From positions 13,002,702 to 13,066,701 of the forward strand of contig JAVDOI010000019.1 in the NCBI GenBank assembly GCA_032191485.1: DNA of 64,000 nt, read 5' to 3'. Positions 1-24,442 of this stretch are shown piece by piece; the stretch's first letter is position 1; the number at the start of each line of letters is the position of its first letter. The translations under genes were made by a program, and so were the position numbers. Source of the stretch: Leptoclinus maculatus (Eukaryota > Chordata > Actinopteri > Perciformes > Stichaeidae). Under the pieces are notes generated by a model that saw only the letters and a list, made by a program, of their open reading frames with translations, was not told the origin of the DNA and did not search any database.

Positions 1-548
1 AAATCTGTAGAAACTGTCCATGTGACCCAGTAAATGTTAAGATGGACATTTCTCTCTTTGATTTAAGATTGAAATTCTTGAGGACCATCTGAATGCAGAA
101 AACAAATATCCACCAGGCACGCTGAATAATATTTAGACTAAAACATGAAGAAGCTTCCATGAAGTGGCCACTGATTGGATCGTTGATATGAAGCTCTGAA
201 CAGAGAGAGAAACACTCGTTTGCAGGATTTTAAATTGACCGATCAGACACAACAACGCTCACAGGAGAACAGGAATGAATAGCTTTGCGAGTGTGAATCC
301 ATCCTGAATAAGTTCCCTGCACGTCTACTGACAAACTCACTAAACAGCAGCACGATCTGGAAGCTTTAAAAGTGGGTCCAGCACCCAGAGAGGCCTCCAG
401 TCCCACCTGGTCCCTTTTTCACTCAATCCATCTACGAAGAGACTCGGCTCAGGAGGCCTGAAAACAAGGCAGCAACAGCGAGAAAGGCCCGAATACAAAA
501 ATACAACACAGCCCTCCTCTTCCTCCCTCCGTCCTTCATCTGCTCGTC
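1..548 (-). other. gns: gns 3' UTR, probable
   Basis: This stretch lies just downstream of the gns stop codon, on the minus strand. I see no exon of another gene. No minus-strand AATAAA is apparent here, so the gns polyadenylation site is probably left of the window or uses a variant signal. Confidence 0.45.
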
Positions 549-1984
549 TTACTTCATCTTCTGTCGGAGTCGACTGAGCCGCCGGCCGTGGCTCGGAAAC
601 ATCTGTCGAGGGTCAAATTTATACCTGAGGAAACAGGAAACAGGACAGAGGAGTCAATATTCTGTGTGTTTTAGTACTTGAATGAATTTATAGAAAAGAT
701 AATAAAATTGTATTTAATAATGTATAAATAAATAACGTTTTTCTTTTTCTACTTCTCAGTGAAACGACGTAGCACGGCAGCGCTGAACAGACCTCGTATC
801 GTACACGCCGGGCGTCCGACACGACTGTCCGGAGCAGGACTGCAGCATCATCAGCCGGTGGTTCATCTTCTCCAGGACTTCCTGGTCGATGGTCTTAGCG
901 ATGTTGGTCAGCTGGAAGGGGTCAGCGGTCACGTTGTAGACTTCTACAAACACCTACAGGAGGCAAACGTCCCAGAACAACGTTACTGTCGAACTGTAAC
1001 ACTTAAAGACACTAAAGCAGGGATGCATCTGACCACCAGGTGGCGCCAAAGTATGTAATATTGACACACTAGTGGCTTTAAATGCACTATATGTAATGTA
1101 TGTTCATAGTTCACTTCACTTTAGCTGCCACTAACATTTGCTCAGCTTGTTTTTCTGATATCTTAAGATCCAGACGTCCAATGACCGGTTGAAATATACA
1201 GTTAAAAACGACCAAGATCTAAAAAAGCAATCGTAAAAACGTCTTAAAACTGCATAAAAACTTGATTTATGACAGCTTCTTGCAGACAACCACAACAAGT
1301 TTCTCCAGGTTTAAAAGTGTGGATGATTACTACACAACTCTAAAACAAACCTCATTATCGTCGAACTCGCAGTACTGCAGGTTGGCAGAGGGGGCGACTG
1401 TTCGCACACAGGCGTACGTGTTGTTGTACGAGTCCTCGCACACACAGTCGGGGAAACACTCCTGGAGACAGAAGAGAGAATATTGAAGCCGCTTCTTTAC
1501 CTGCTGCAGATAATATGAAACGTTAAATCTCGTACCGAGACTCCCGGCCCCAGCAGAGGACAAGCCGGGTCGGACACGTTGCTTCCTTCTCCTTCATACT
1601 CCACCAGGATGTCTGTTCTCCAGCTGCTGCTGTTCATCTTCCCCTCCTGGTGACGCACGCAGACATTGTTAGATAATAATAGGATGACTGCTTTTATCTA
1701 GCTGCCAATAGATCCCCCTAAACGTTACACATTGTAACTCTTAAACAAAGTAAAATTGTAGAAATCTTTGGTTTTATATTAATCTAGTTGAGTGACCTCA
1801 CCATGACGGGCAGGAAGGACATGCCGTCCATCTGCGTCTTGTTGACGTTGTATCCGGCGATGTCCAGGATGGTCGGACCGAGGTCAACGTTCGCCACCAG
1901 CATCTGACAACAAGATGAATTTAATGTGTTTAGTTCAACAAGTACTGCAGGCTGAGGAAGAACTACACACAAACAAACATGCAC

Positions 1985-2022
<38 letters not shown>

Positions 2023-5000
2023 CTGGCTGGTCTGGTTGGGCTTGATGTTTGGTCCTCTGACCATGAGAGGAACTCTGATGTCAAACTCGTAGAGCTGCCT
2101 CTTATCCAGAGGAAGAGAGAACTGACCTGAAAGAGACACGAAAACACATTTTAAATGTAATAAAATCTCAGTGTGAAGAAATCCTACAAATGTCTGAATC
2201 CTTTCTTTCTAACTTTCCCCCAAACTTCATCTGTTGACGAGGTTTTAATAAACTGGAGCAAAAACTATACTAATATTAATCCACCCGGTATTAGACTAAG
2301 TATTTAAATTGGCTTCATTGTGCAAAAAACATTCAAAACATTGTGCAGTTACACACCTGTGTGGTAGCCGTTGTCGGAGGTGAAGAAGATGTACGTGTTG
2401 TCCAGCTCAGCTCTGACCTCTAACCTCTTCACTATTTTCTCCACCAGGTCGTCCACTGACAGCAGAGTTCGCCACCTAGAGGCCAAGACGAGCAACAACA
2501 AGCCTGCAGTGAAACCACACCGAGTGAAATCACACAGAAACACAGCTCATAAATAATGAACGCAGGAAGAGAACGGAGAGGAAAGACGACAGGAAGAGGG
2601 TGATGATGAGGAAGAGAATGAATCAAACAGAGAGAGAGAAGAGAGAAGACTCACCGTTTCCTGAAAGCATCGTCCAGAAACTGAACAGAGGAGTTGGTCA
2701 TCGGGGTTTTAGCCTGTCTGATCAACCAGTGTTTGTCCTGAAGAGAGACGACAGGAAAGAAAAGATGCATTTAATCGATCGATCGTCAACTTTCACATAT
2801 TTTTAATGAAAGGAAGAGGAGTGTCCTTACCTTCCCGTGGACGTTGAAGTTGGGGTCTCTGGGAGCCTTGGTGGTGTTGAAGCTGTTCTGGTACTGAGGG
2901 GCTGCAGTCCAGGGGGAGTGGGGGGCCGGAATGGAAACCATCATGAAGAACGGCATGTAGTTGGATTTATACTGGAGGAAGTCCAGAGACCTGTTGGCCT
3001 GAGAGGGAGAGAGAGAGAGACAGAGAGACAGAGAGAGAGAGAGAGACAGAGAGAGAGGTAGAGAGAGACAGACAAAGACAGAGAGAGAGACAGAAACGTT
3101 ACTACAGAAGCTTAAAAACTAACTTCTAATATTAAAAGTTGCTCTAAAAAGCCATTTGTTTCATGTATAACAAACTTCACCCTTTCTTTAACTCCCAACC
3201 CCAAAAATGTTATTCTTAACAGACAAAAATTGCAAGATTTGAACATGCAATGCCTGAAGTCACCACCTGTTGTTATAGGACGTGATATAAAATGTGAGGC
3301 GTTTGATTTGCTCACCAGCACGTCTGTCAGGTAGTCTTTGCTGTAGTCCGCTCCATGGTCCTCGGCCTTCCCGTTCACTGACAGAGTGTAGTTGTAGTAT
3401 TTAGAGTTCTTCTCCTGGAAAACACAAAACACTTTTATGAAATACTCTTTATGTTCATCACGGTCACACGGAGCGACACGTGATCCAGGAATCTCTCAAC
3501 TCAATGGTAGCAGATTGACATGGTGTCCATGAGAGGGACCTGATGTAGTAACAGGCAGTAAGTAGGTGATACTAAAGTGAAACGTCTGTGTGTGTGTCTG
3601 TGTGTGTGAGTGTGTGAGATAAGCCGTCAGGTCATGAGTTCTTCTTACATCTGTGTTTGTTTAGTAACGGTGAAGATAAACTTGTCTGCTCTGCAGTCGG
3701 ATTACGGGCGTGACCTCCGCTTCATGACTCCAGTAAACCGGTTAGAAGCGTAAAGAAGATCTCATTGTATCCGTTTGTTAGTCTGACTGCTTCCAGTCAC
3801 ATGACCACATGGACTGAACTCAGACAGGAAGGAGCCTCATAGTAAGTTTGAGTCTTACCAGTCCGACCCAGTAGCTCCAGCCTGGAGGAACATGCTCCAC
3901 TCCACCAGCATCTGAGTGCCCATACTGAAACACACAAACAGTAGAATGTTTAATAGTTTAATGACAAGATGGTTACAGCAGCACAAAAAAACAAGAGACA
4001 GATGGAGAGAAATAAATGGTAGAAATGATGTATAACCACATTAAAGATAGTAAACTCTGACAGCCATGTTAGCAGCTCTGTTAAAGGAGACACTACAGCC
4101 AATAACAGTGTTCATGCACTGCTCTATTGTGCGATTTGGGCTGTTTTGCTTCCATAACGCGTCTTATTTTAGACTAGCAGAAATAAATCATCCAAAATAC
4201 TACTTTGTCTGTGCTTTATGAAAAGTCAGGAGGGAAACATGAATGAAGCGCCGCATATCAAGCTGATCGTTGATCACAAGTCTCCGCCCCACCTGCACCA
4301 CCACACCTGATTAGACCACGCCCCCCCAACAGTATACAACTCCGCCCCTTTCACCCTTTCCCATCCAAGGCTGAACAAAGAGAAGCCACGTGAGTTTAAT
4401 ATGGACTTTTCACCTTAATATGACTTTATTTGGTTAATGACATGTATTGTTTGAACGATAACAGATTGTCCAACATCCAACTGTTTAAATATGCCCTCAA
4501 ATGCACCTTCGTCCTGGATTTTGTGTTTAAAAATGCCCCACAAACTCTTTTTTTCATTCTGTTGTCAGTCTGGACCAAAGCTGGTTATGTGTGCCGACCT
4601 GTGACGAGAGGGTCACAAGTGGAAAAGTTAAGAAACACTGAGATACAAGGAGGGAGGGGAAGTTAGAAAACGGGGTTAAGCGTCATCTGTTTGCTATTTA
4701 GGTGAAGAGTTTGTCCCGGTTCCCCATTCGACCATCTGATTATCACGAAGGGTCGATGCAACTTTGACAGTTGGACTTTACCATGACTTAAAAAAAACGC
4801 ATGACAGAAGATCTTGTGACTAACTATTGACAATCACCTGAGGGGCAATTTTCTATTGCAGGCGTTACCAAAAATGCTGCACAGAACAGCTCTTCTTTTG
4901 TTTGTTTAATGTTATTAATTGACAACTATTAGTTAATGAGCAACAGGAAGTCGATATGCTTTGATGTGCAATTAACAGATGTGTACAGGAAATGATTTTA

Positions 5001-5751
5001 CACTCCCTACACTCTTCAGATACTGAGTAGCAGTGAATGTTCCAAACAGAAGACGCATGTTTCGGTTTGTATAAACCAGTACAATCCCATCGTCCGTTAC
5101 CTGGTTCAGATATTTCCCAGCGAAGAAGGTCTGGTAGCCGCCGTACGCCCTCAGCAGAGCGGGGAAGGTGTGGGCCTCCTCGCTCTGCTGCCAGGCTTTG
5201 CTGCTGCAGTTCCCCTCCAGCGTGTTGTTGATGACGTGGTGGTTGTGGGGGTATTTCCCCGTCAGGATGCTGGCTCGACTCGGGCAGCACAGCGGGCTGG
5301 CGACGAACTAGAGAGAGGAAGACGGTGGAGGAAAAACACGTCTCTGTATTGTGTTTCTTTCATCCACTTCATGATGAGACGTGATGATGATACTTACTGC
5401 GTGTGTGAACGATATCCCTGCATCACCAATCAGTTTTTTCGTCTTGGTGAGTGGACTCTGGAAGGAAAAGATCAATTGTGATGAGAAGTAAGTTATTGGC
5501 CTCCATTGCACTCAAACATACTCAAATTAAGCAACAAGCTCCCTTTTACACACTTTCATAACATACTTGTTTTAATGTACTTTGTTTGTATTTTATTGTA
5601 AATTGTCCATATTTTTCTATTTGATGTCTTTCACTATTTACATTTATTGTCACAAAGCCAAATCCCTTCCATGTGTAACGTATTTGGCAATAAACCGTCT
5701 AGCAAGAACCGTTTTGTTTCTTACAGTCATTCAATTAAGATGCGAGGAGGC

Positions 5752-5789
<38 letters not shown>

Positions 5790-6684
5790 TCAAGATGGGC
5801 AGCAAGTAAAAAGGTTTGTATAAGAGTACAAACAGGAACTGATAACATCACAATGAAAAACAACAATAGATGTGAAACAGACAGGAATAAGAGGCTAAAA
5901 TAAGCAACAACGTGGTTCTGTAAAAAAATATTTTTTAATATTATTTTTGCATGAATATGTATGTATTATAACAAATTTAAATATATTTTACAATACTCAT
6001 TATCATCCGTTACAGCTCATTAAAAAAAATAAGTGAATTAATAGAATTGTACTAACTTAAGTAAACTTTAGAATGCAATACTTTTACTTGTTGTGTATTT
6101 TCACAGTGTAGTGTGTATATATACTTAATACTTTATATTTTATTAGAGTAACAACAGTTTAAATCTTTAGATTTATAGGTCATGACTCTTGAATCTCACA
6201 GTATTTCACTAAATTGCCAGATTTTTCACTGGGATTCGGATACTAAGGGTTGTTTTTGGAAGGAGGGTGTTTACTGAAAACCATGAGAGCAGATTAAAGC
6301 AAGTGATAAAGCTGCTGACTCAGATGTTTAAATGATGTGTCCAACTAGCAGGAATGTGAGCAGTCAGCTTAATCAAGACTGGAACCAAAACTGTCAATTT
6401 TACATCAATTAAATCACACATGTATTTTTAATGACATCACTACGACTGAGCTGCAAAGTCACGACATCGCTGGTACTAAAAACAACACATGCATTAATAT
6501 TAAAAGCAGAATCTGATTAATTTACCAGACCCCCGATGGCGATGTCCAGGTCGTCGGTGAGGATCAAAACAATGTTTGGTCTCCGGGATGATTTAGCAAA
6601 CACCCCGCTGCTCAGGTTGCTCCACAAAGTGACGCAGATTAGGAGACACTGAAATAAAATCGGAAACGAGCGATTTAAACCCAT
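549..6684 (-). CDS. gns: N-acetylglucosamine-6-sulfatase (complete, 14 coding exons)
   Basis: Lysosomal sulfatase that removes 6-sulfate from N-acetylglucosamine in heparan and keratan sulfate; human loss causes Sanfilippo syndrome type D. Coding exons on the minus strand, listed 5' to 3': 6526-6684, 5398-5457, 5101-5307, 3859-3924, 3316-3414, 2831-2998, 2655-2737, 2357-2475, 2023-2126, 1802-1903, 1536-1646, 1351-1461, 793-953, 549-624. All junctions are GT-AG and the frame closes, giving 541 residues against about 552 in human. A hydrophobic signal peptide covers residues 1-30. LTDDLD carries the metal-binding aspartates D44 and D45. CCPSR begins at C80, the cysteine expected to become formylglycine. 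NSKYYNYTLS, SDNGYHTG and a C-terminal LMMLQSCSG block match GNS closely. Introns are short. It is head to head with tbc1d30, as in human. Exon 1 starts at the only ATG leading into the signal peptide. Confidence 0.96.
1987..2022. repeat. (GT)n microsatellite at gns splice donor
   Basis: GT dinucleotide run. On the gns strand the donor of the exon at 2023-2126 reads GTACACACAC, so the CA repeat begins at the splice site itself. Confidence 0.95.
2999..3097. repeat. (GA)n-rich tract in gns intron
   Basis: Imperfect GAGA/GACAGA simple repeat directly beside the gns exon at 2831-2998. Read on the gns strand it is a long CT tract ending in the splice acceptor, so it doubles as the polypyrimidine tract. 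Confidence 0.9.
3925..5100. other. gns intron 3, no gene seen
   Basis: A 1.2 kb intron. It has a GC-richer central part with CACGCCCC and CCGCCCC boxes near 4280-4350. I see no conserved exon or structured RNA. It may hold degraded repeat sequence but I cannot name a family. Confidence 0.5.
5755..5788. repeat. (GT)n microsatellite in gns intron 1
   Basis: Uninterrupted GT dinucleotide repeat in the 1.07 kb first intron of gns. Confidence 0.95.
6030..6165. mobile_element. Fragment of AAGTAC-rich teleost repeat
   Basis: The stretch has GAATGCAATACTTTTACTTG followed by a TTTTCACAGTGTAGT block. This matches the end of the same dispersed element seen at 39590-40040. It lies in gns intron 1. Identification is from recall of a very common teleost interspersed repeat and from similarity to the other copies here. 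Confidence 0.5.
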
Positions 6685-6846
6685 TTTAAATAACAGAGTG
6701 ACAAACTATTTTGAAGATGTCCGTCTCCTCCTTCAGCTCTGCTTCTTATAAGAGCGTGAAACGGTGAGTCCTCTGCGGAGAGAGGAAGAAAAAACAGGAC
6801 AGACTCGGCCCTGTTTCTGTTTGAGACAACACTTCCTTGTTTCCTG

Positions 6847-6854
6847 GTCACGTG
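6847..6854. promoter_or_regulatory. CLEAR-like E-box upstream of gns
   Basis: GTCACGTG, followed by CT, matches eight of ten positions of the CLEAR consensus GTCACGTGAC bound by TFEB/TFE3/MITF. It lies about 163 bases upstream of the gns ATG, a usual distance for lysosomal genes. The site is seen directly; its function is inferred. Confidence 0.55.
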
Positions 6855-6875
6855 CTTCTCTGCTACGGAAGCCCG

Positions 6876-6887
6876 AATCAGCTGATT
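6876..6887. promoter_or_regulatory. Palindromic CAGCTG E-box
   Basis: AATCAGCTGATT is a perfect 12-base palindrome 22 bases beyond the CLEAR-like box, in the presumed gns promoter. Such sites bind bHLH dimers. No function is shown. Confidence 0.3.
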
Positions 6888-7239
6888 TGAAGACGTGACG
6901 CCTCCTCCAGCATGACTAATAAGTAAAAATAACTGTTTTACTTCTGTTAAGATCTGTTTTTAACTTATCCATGCTGTTTGTTTTATGTTCTAGTTCTGCA
7001 TTGCTATACTTTATAATAATAAGTAAAAGTAGTAGTAACATCTTTGTGTCAAATTTAATATTATATTTAAGGATTTAAGGATAATTTATTGTGATTATGC
7101 AACACAGGGATGCACAACAAAATTAGCCCATTTTCAACACAAGAACATGACTATATACTGTATATATATATGTATGTATATATGTGTATAAACATTAAAG
7201 ATTCAAAATGAGGACAAAAACATTGACTATGTTTGATTA

Positions 7240-7680
7240 TTATTTTATTTATGTGTTTGATATTTATTTTACTAAAGTAAAAGCTGAAAAGTACTAGAAT
7301 TCAAATATACTGACAGTACCAAAAGTAAAAGTTGTAATTTCAGACTCATATGTTGTTATTCTGTGTTGTTGTACATTATTAGTGAAACATGAATGTTTAA
7401 TTCACATTAACATTGCAGCTGTTAATGGTGAAGTTAAATATTTGATATATTGTAGCATAACCTACAATGATATGTAATGATGTATATGTTGTATTAATAT
7501 AATTAATATAGCAAAGTAACTGAAGCTGTCAAATAAAGTAAAAAGTACAATATATGTTTCCAAAATGTAGTGGAGTAGACGTATAAAGTATAACATGGAA
7601 ATATTCAAGTTACAAGTATGTGAAAATTGTAAAGTATCTAAATAAATGTACTTAGTTACATTTCACTACTTTATTTGTGC
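7240..7680. mobile_element. Dispersed teleost AAGTAC-rich repeat, copy 1
   Basis: Contains AAAAAGTACAATAT, AATGTAGTGGAGTAGA, GTATAAAGTATAACATGGAA and TGTACTTAGTTACATTTCACT. This order is characteristic of a high-copy noncoding repeat in many fish genomes. The copy is in the opposite orientation to the one at 39590-40040. No coding sequence is visible, so it is a nonautonomous or decayed element. Confidence 0.65.
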
Positions 7681-8162
7681 TATAAAACAAAATCTTTTCA
7701 GCAATACCGAAAAATCAGAGAAAAAGAATGTATGTACATATATATATTTCTTTTTTTAGCCACACTTCACTCATTAACATAATACATAAAACAAACGGAT
7801 TACTTTTGAATACTGCACTTTTATTGTGTCATACTTGCATTTCGGGGTTTTGAAAGTCATATAGTAAGTAACATTATTTATAGTAAAACATTAATATTAG
7901 TATTATTTCTATATACCACCATTTCAGAACAAAAATGGCTTTTTTTACTACGTGTAAAACAACCACTAATACTAAAATAACACATTTAAATGGAGATTAG
8001 AGCAGAAAAACAACGTGTAAATGTAAAATACAATCTGCTGGGAGCCTAAAAGTGCGAGTTAATTGACATATTTAAGTTATTTTTCCACATTAAATTGTGT
8101 TAAAAGTTGCTATTGCACACGTATAAAACGAACTGCTGGCGTAGTGCTAGAACAAGGAAGCT

Positions 8163-8202
8163 GATTGGTCGATAAACTTTTGTCTCCTCCGTGATTGGTC
8201 GA
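8163..8202. promoter_or_regulatory. Paired inverted CCAAT boxes, tbc1d30 promoter
   Basis: The decamer GATTGGTCGA occurs at 8163-8172 and again at 8193-8202, exactly 30 bases apart. ATTGG is the inverted CCAAT box bound by NF-Y, and spacing near three helical turns is typical of paired NF-Y sites. It lies about 290 bases upstream of the tbc1d30 ATG. Confidence 0.5.
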
Positions 8203-8473
8203 GCCACAAGCACCTGTCGCGCGACCTGAAGAAAGTTTGGCAGCCGTTGAGAAATTTAGCCAGTGGGCTGTTCCATTGTTTAATCTCGGAGGGGGGGTGG
8301 CAGGGAACTCGAGTCCGGAACGTTCAGGAAGGAAACTAAAAGCTGTCAAACGGGTCTCTACCTTTTCTGAAGTGAGGAATGGAGTGCTCCAGGAACTCTA
8401 TCCTCCTCGAGACACCTCAAAGGAAAACTTTCCAACTTCTGCTGTGTTGTCTGGAAAAATGACAACTAGTTAA
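8195..8473 (+). other. Possible uORF of tbc1d30, 92 codons
   Basis: An open frame starts with ATG at 8195, inside the promoter-proximal GC-rich stretch, and ends 15 bases before the tbc1d30 start. It counts as an upstream ORF only if transcription starts left of 8195, which overlaps the second CCAAT box. Its peptide resembles nothing I know. Confidence 0.25.
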
Positions 8474-8488
8474 TTAACTGTTAAAAAA

Positions 8489-21834
<13,346 letters not shown>

Positions 21835-22193
21835 AGACCTCTGCGCTCCCGAACTGAAGCTAGAAACACACAGTCGTTACGTGATATGAAGAAAATCATT
21901 CTATAACTACACCGTGTTGCCTCCCGCGTATCAAGAAAATAACCCACGTCTTATTTGAAGTAGATTGAAAGTTGTAGAAACGTGAAGTTCAGTGTGCATT
22001 GATGTTGACATGTGAAGATTGTGGTTCACTTGATAAAGGGGTCCTCCTGAAAATCTCAAGCCATCACAGACTAGTTGACTCTTAAGTGTGAAACCTCATG
22101 TTTTGTTTATTGTTTAAAGCGCATTGTTACTGTACAGCTAAGGAACATAGGACTCTAAGCCCTTTACAGTGACTATAATGGATACATGCTAAC

Positions 22194-22199
22194 AATAAA
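22194..22199 (+). terminator. tbc1d30: Polyadenylation signal, tbc1d30 (proximal)
   Basis: AATAAA about 360 bases after the tbc1d30 stop codon, the first canonical signal on this strand. Confidence 0.55.
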
Positions 22200-22479
22200 G
22201 ATAAGACATCAGATGTGAACCATGTTTTACCGACGTTAAGAAGTTACATTGCATTTGTGCGGGACGTCAGTGTCCCTTCAATAGTTGTTTTTTGAACCTT
22301 GAGAAAATACTTCTCCCTGGACTGAACCATGAAGAGACCTGCTTCCTTCTGGACTCATTTATGTGGCAACAAGATGAAGCACCTTTTTTTCCTTTAAGAT
22401 AACACAATAGCCATCCAGTTGTTTCAATGCCAAGTATTAAGAAACAAGAGATACCTAAGAATTTCTGTAAATGAAGAAT

Positions 22480-22485
22480 AATAAA
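22480..22485 (+). terminator. tbc1d30: Polyadenylation signal, tbc1d30 (distal)
   Basis: A second AATAAA about 285 bases further on; it would give a longer 3' UTR. Confidence 0.4.
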
Positions 22486-22779
22486 AACTGTGTGTTCGTC
22501 CCCAAAACCCTCCCAATCTGTTTGATGTCCTGAAGCACTTCTTCTTTCTTTCTTCTCTAACAGCATCATGGCTGACGTCTAAAAAAGTACTTTCCATAAC
22601 AAAAGTAACCAAACTCCTTATGTCTTCCAAATCATTTATACACTTTATAATATTATTATTAATTAATAACTTTAATCTTTTTTAAATTATTATTTTTGGA
22701 CCAAATGTTAAAGTTGTACATGTATTTTTTTTCTCCAACAAAATACATAGAAATGTTTGAATTTCTGACTTCCTGGTTT

Positions 22780-22865
22780 CGTCTTACGTCGCCCTTACGT
22801 GCCTGTGACGTTGTCTTCAACCCGGAAGTAAGTGTGGGACGGTGAAGCGACGAGTGTAAACAAAC
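22780..22865 (+). promoter_or_regulatory. GABP/CREB-type promoter before the echdc3-like exon
   Basis: Within 86 bases there are TTACGTC (22784), TTACGT (22795), TGACGT (22806) and CCGGAAGT (22822-22829). CCGGAAGT is the ETS site bound by GABP/NRF-2, typical of promoters of nuclear genes for mitochondrial proteins. The ATG at 22866 follows 37 bases after the ETS site. Function is inferred from motif identity and position. Confidence 0.5.
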
Positions 22866-23002
22866 ATGGCTCGTAGTTTACTCTGCAGAGCTGTCGGTGT
22901 GTTTCAGCTCAGCGGGACTTCAACACAGCTGACCGGGACTCGTTTCTACTCTCCGACTGAACCGGAGCCGCTGACGGTGAGACAGCAAAGCAACGGAATA
23001 AG
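22866..23002 (+). CDS. echdc3: Orphan first exon, echdc3-like mitochondrial leader
   Basis: The ATG opens a leader rich in Arg, Ser and hydrophobic residues without acidic ones (MARSLLCRAVGVFQ, then GTRFYSPTEPE), typical of mitochondrial import. It is followed by PLTVRQQSNGIR, which resembles the segment just before the enoyl-CoA hydratase fold in ECHDC3 (human ARQLDGIR). Exon 1 would end at 23002 (AAG/GTGCAG) with 45 codons plus two bases; a stronger donor lies at 22977 (ACG/GTGAGA). ECHDC3 and PRKCQ are both on human 10p14-p15, which supports the call. No later exon with the crotonase core is visible in the window. This is either a truncated relic, a gene with a very long first intron running antisense through prkcq, or an assembly break. 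Confidence 0.5.
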
Positions 23003-23287
23003 GTGCAGCAACGAAATGTGTCCGTGTCCTTTGGAACTGCCATACTCTGTGGTAGATGTACTATATTTAAGGTGACAAAATAATGTACTTTATTGCACAT
23101 GTCAAGGTATTAAGAAAAAATTGTCATGCACATAATTTCTAGTTGCATTGTGGGCGAAGTTGCAAATTATTAAGCAGTTCTGCTTTATGGACTTAAAGAA
23201 TTTTTGTGATAATAAATGTGGTGAACTTAACATTTTAGTTTGTTTTAATCAGAAACAAAACACACAGCAGTCTAAAAAAAACCACAT

Positions 23288-23293
23288 TTTATT
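23288..23293 (-). terminator. prkcq: Polyadenylation signal, prkcq
   Basis: TTTATT on the plus strand is AATAAA on the prkcq strand, about 1.7 kb past the stop codon. Nearer signals may be used as well. Confidence 0.45.
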
Positions 23294-24407
23294 GTACATG
23301 ATTCACAAGAAGAGAACAATAAAAACTACAGTACACAGCCGATCTTAGTACCTGATCTAAATTACCGCATTAATAAAACTCCTGAGGTACAATAAGAAAA
23401 CACGTAAACAAAAACATGCTGACAGATCTACATCCAACTGAAAGTACAGTACATCGACAGAATTACATTTATTTACACAACAAAGGGCTGAAAAGACTTT
23501 TTAACCTTTTCATACCTAGCCTCATTTTTAGGCTTCTGCTCGAAAATACTATACCCATACTCAAAGGGGCCTTACTCTCTAACTACATGGTCTATTTGAA
23601 TAATTTCAATGGAGTAATAACACTAAGAAGGGGTTGCTCGTATGAATTGTGTAAATATTGTGTATATGTTACTGGTTAAGAGGAAAGGAAGATGGCACAC
23701 AGCTCAAATTGAAAAGTGTCAAGTTCGCCTGAAGACAAAGCACTTTTTGACATCATTTCTTTGAAATAATGGCAGCTGACACTTCTAACACCTCTCCCAA
23801 ATCATAGCACAACATGTCAGCAGTGCACTCTCTGCAAAGTTTGACTTTGATAAAGTGAAGCAGAACAAAATTAGAGGTTTTAGTACAGAGAGTTTAGGCG
23901 AGGTTTCCAAAATGTGCATTTGGGCACCATGTGTGCCATGTGTGCCATGTGTGCCATTTGAATTTTCTCATGTACCAAACTACATATTTCACTTGTATAT
24001 TACTAATGGTGTTCAATACATCCTAATACAGCAGTTTTGGGCTTTTTTCTTTTTTTTTTTTTTAATTTTATTTTGAAAATTCAACCAGACATAAAAAAAC
24101 GATAATGTGATTTGTGTTGCTGGTGTCTGTTTGCTCATATCTCAGTGATAGTATGACTTAGAGAGATGTTACAGATATGTCCCTCATCTGTGTGCTGTTG
24201 GCATGCTTACTGCAATCTCGGTTTCTTTGTTAGCATCGAGCTTCGATTGCTAGGTCCGGATATGTGGGTGTGCACACTCCTGGCGAAATATGAATATGGT
24301 ACTGTAGTAATTATAATAGGCTTTGAGTGAGTTGTGTTTGGAGCATGTACAAATGGCATCAATAGTCTTTTAACCGAGGTTCTGAAGTTTCACGTAGTAT
24401 GCAACAT

Positions 24408-24442
<35 letters not shown>

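Larger units (their letters stand above)
6685..8488. promoter_or_regulatory. Head-to-head gns / tbc1d30 intergenic region
   Basis: 1.8 kb between the two start codons, holding both promoters. The gns side (6685-6910) contains a CACGTG E-box and a palindromic CAGCTG. The middle (about 7000-8060) is AT-rich and mostly occupied by a dispersed repeat. The tbc1d30 side (8160-8488) is GC-richer with two CCAAT boxes. The two promoters are thus separated by repeat DNA rather than forming one compact bidirectional promoter. Confidence 0.6.
21835..22485 (+). other. tbc1d30: tbc1d30 3' UTR
   Basis: Noncoding sequence after the stop codon, with polyadenylation signals at 22194 and 22480. Open frames on the other strand (22267-22569) have no recognisable domain. 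Confidence 0.6.
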
